A stretch of 64,000 nucleotides of DNA, from positions 1 through 64,000 of the forward strand of contig JAIEMB010000011.1 in assembly GCA_019752515.1 (NCBI GenBank). The letters run 5' to 3'. Below are positions 63,209 through 64,000 of this stretch, piece by piece. The notes under the pieces were generated by a model, which worked only from the letters and a program-made list of their open reading frames with translations, was not told where the DNA came from and did no database searches. A program made the position numbers and the translations under genes. The DNA comes from Alphaproteobacteria bacterium (lineage in GTDB: Bacteria; Pseudomonadota; Alphaproteobacteria; UBA9655). Every line of letters begins with the position of its first letter. Position 1 is the stretch's first letter.

Positions 63209-64000
63209 ACTTTTAAATATCCTCCAAGAACGTGGATTTATTCATCAAGGAACAAATTTTGAAGACCTAGATGCTCGTTTATGTGAAGGGCCTTTAACCG
63301 CGTATATTGGCTTTGATGCAACAGCGCGTAGTTTTCATGTGGGAAGCCTCGTTCAAATTATGGTGTTGTATTGGCTCCAGCAGCTGGGAAACAAACCTCT
63401 TGTCCTCATGGGAGGAGGAACAACAAAAATCGGTGATCCCACAGGAAAGGACGAATCTCGCAAGCTTTTAAACGACACAGAGATTAAGAAAAACATAGAC
63501 AGCCTTTCTCGCGTATTTTGTCGTGCTTTATCTTTTGGAGAAGGGCCAAGCGATGCCATTTTGTTAAATAATGCGAGTTGGATTGATCCCCTTAATTATC
63601 CTTCCTTTTTAAGAGATTATGGGGTTCATTTTACGATTAACCGCATGCTCACATTTGAGAGTGTCCGCCTCCGTTTGGAGCGTGAACATCCCATGACTTT
63701 CCTTGAATTTAACTACATGATCCTCCAAGCCTACGATTTCTTAGAACTCTATAAAAAATACGAATGTTGTCTTCAAATTGGGGGTGCAGACCAATGGGGT
63801 AACATTATTAATGGCGTTGAACTTGTGCGCCGAATTGCTCACAAAACTGTTTATGGTGTAACCACACCTCTCATCACAACAGCTGGTGGGGCAAAGATGG
63901 GAAAGACTGAAAAGGGGGCTGTTTGGCTTGATGCGGATCTCCTTTCTCCCTATGACTACTGGCAGTTTTGGAGGAATGTGGATGATCTCGACGTAGGGCG
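63198..64000 (+). CDS. tyrS: Tyrosyl-tRNA synthetase (3' end outside window)
   Basis: 267 codons visible, open to the window edge. Starts at ATG 63198 or 63192, inside the end of pho[20 protein letters not shown] holds the HIGH-class motif (HVGS), followed by [24 protein letters not shown] and [12 protein letters not shown], the KMSKS-class motif in its KMGKT form. Missing the C-terminal anticodon-binding parts only because of the window. Confidence 0.95.
   Translation, partial: MKSELLNILQERGFIHQGTNFEDLDARLCEGPLTAYIGFDATARSFHVGSLVQIMVLYWLQQLGNKPLVLMGGGTTKIGDPTGKDESRKLLNDTEIKKNIDSLSRVFCRALSFGEGPSDAILLNNASWIDPLNYPSFLRDYGVHFTINRMLTFESVRLRLEREHPMTFLEFNYMILQAYDFLELYKKYECCLQIGGADQWGNIINGVELVRRIAHKTVYGVTTPLITTAGGAKMGKTEKGAVWLDADLLSPYDYWQFWRNVDDLDVG

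Noticed and set aside
1-64000. CRISPR array or rRNA operon
   Set aside because: No regularly spaced repeats with unique spacers and no rRNA-like sequence were found; the only short tandem repeats are the in-frame 45-bp units at 22-156.

Overview
This is an AT-rich, gene-dense bacterial chromosome segment. Several genes have mainly alphaproteobacterial homologues: the AddA/AddB pair, a Usg-like protein, an NDUFS4-like complex I accessory subunit, the DUF2125, LON-N and Trm112-like proteins, an ELM1-family protein and an MJ0042/DUF3426 protein. Low GC, a thiamine importer under a TPP riboswitch and several decaying genes fit a host-associated lineage, for example Holosporales or a relative. That placement is inferred from family knowledge, not from a phylogeny.

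Layout. Bases 1-4172: the end of a coiled-coil protein, a subtilisin-like exported protein with a Lys/Arg-rich N-terminal region, a gap of decayed repeats with a tRNA 3' remnant, and a patatin-like lipase. 4243-6113: tRNA-Val, NDUFS4-like gene, gmk, usg and a small Cys-rich secreted ORF. 6297-9386: a very AT-rich MBOAT/SGNH O-acetylation module bracketed by a 75-bp direct repeat that copies the upstream region and first four codons of addB. 9374-17637: addB-addA, trxA, a YciI-GrpB fusion and a family 9 glycosyltransferase. 17634-20899 (minus): asd, fabH, plsX, rpmF. 21051-24682: a small secreted protein, then TPP riboswitch-thiB-thiP-thiQ. 24945-27679: a Sel1 gene broken by one amber codon, an unexplained gap, greA, an ELM1-like gene and tRNA-Ser(CGA). 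28197-32645 (minus): ftsE-ftsX-gmhB-ydcF-like-plsC-DUF2125. 32772-36402 (plus): zinc-ribbon protein, gmhA, hldE, LON-N protein, Trm112-like protein.

36550-43409 is an accessory block: a Sel1-like secreted protein, a HEPN/MNT pair, two paralogous secreted proteins around an IS1-like element, and two type IV pilin-like proteins, with one ~60-bp sequence repeated three times. 43606-47147 is a DNA replication/repair block: uracil-DNA glycosylase, 4.5S RNA, dnaX, ybaB, recR. Here dnaX needs a -1 shift at an A9G run to make the full-length protein. 47186-55654 (minus) is a surface-polysaccharide island: RfbA, RfbB and a WecE-like transaminase, plus acetyltransferase, methyltransferases, WbqC, GT2 and GtrA. 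It is followed by a phosphohexomutase. 57300-64000: an APH-like kinase, tRNA-Ser(TGA), the pstS-pstC-(small membrane protein)-pstA-pstB-phoU operon, and the start of tyrS.

Together the genes describe envelope building (LPS heptose, O-antigen-like sugars, O-acetylation, phospholipid and fatty-acid synthesis), recombination and repair, and uptake of phosphate and thiamine. The most unusual items are the reversed dnaX frameshift arrangement, the addB-derived direct repeat around the acetylation module, and the repeat/paralog cluster at 38-42 kb.
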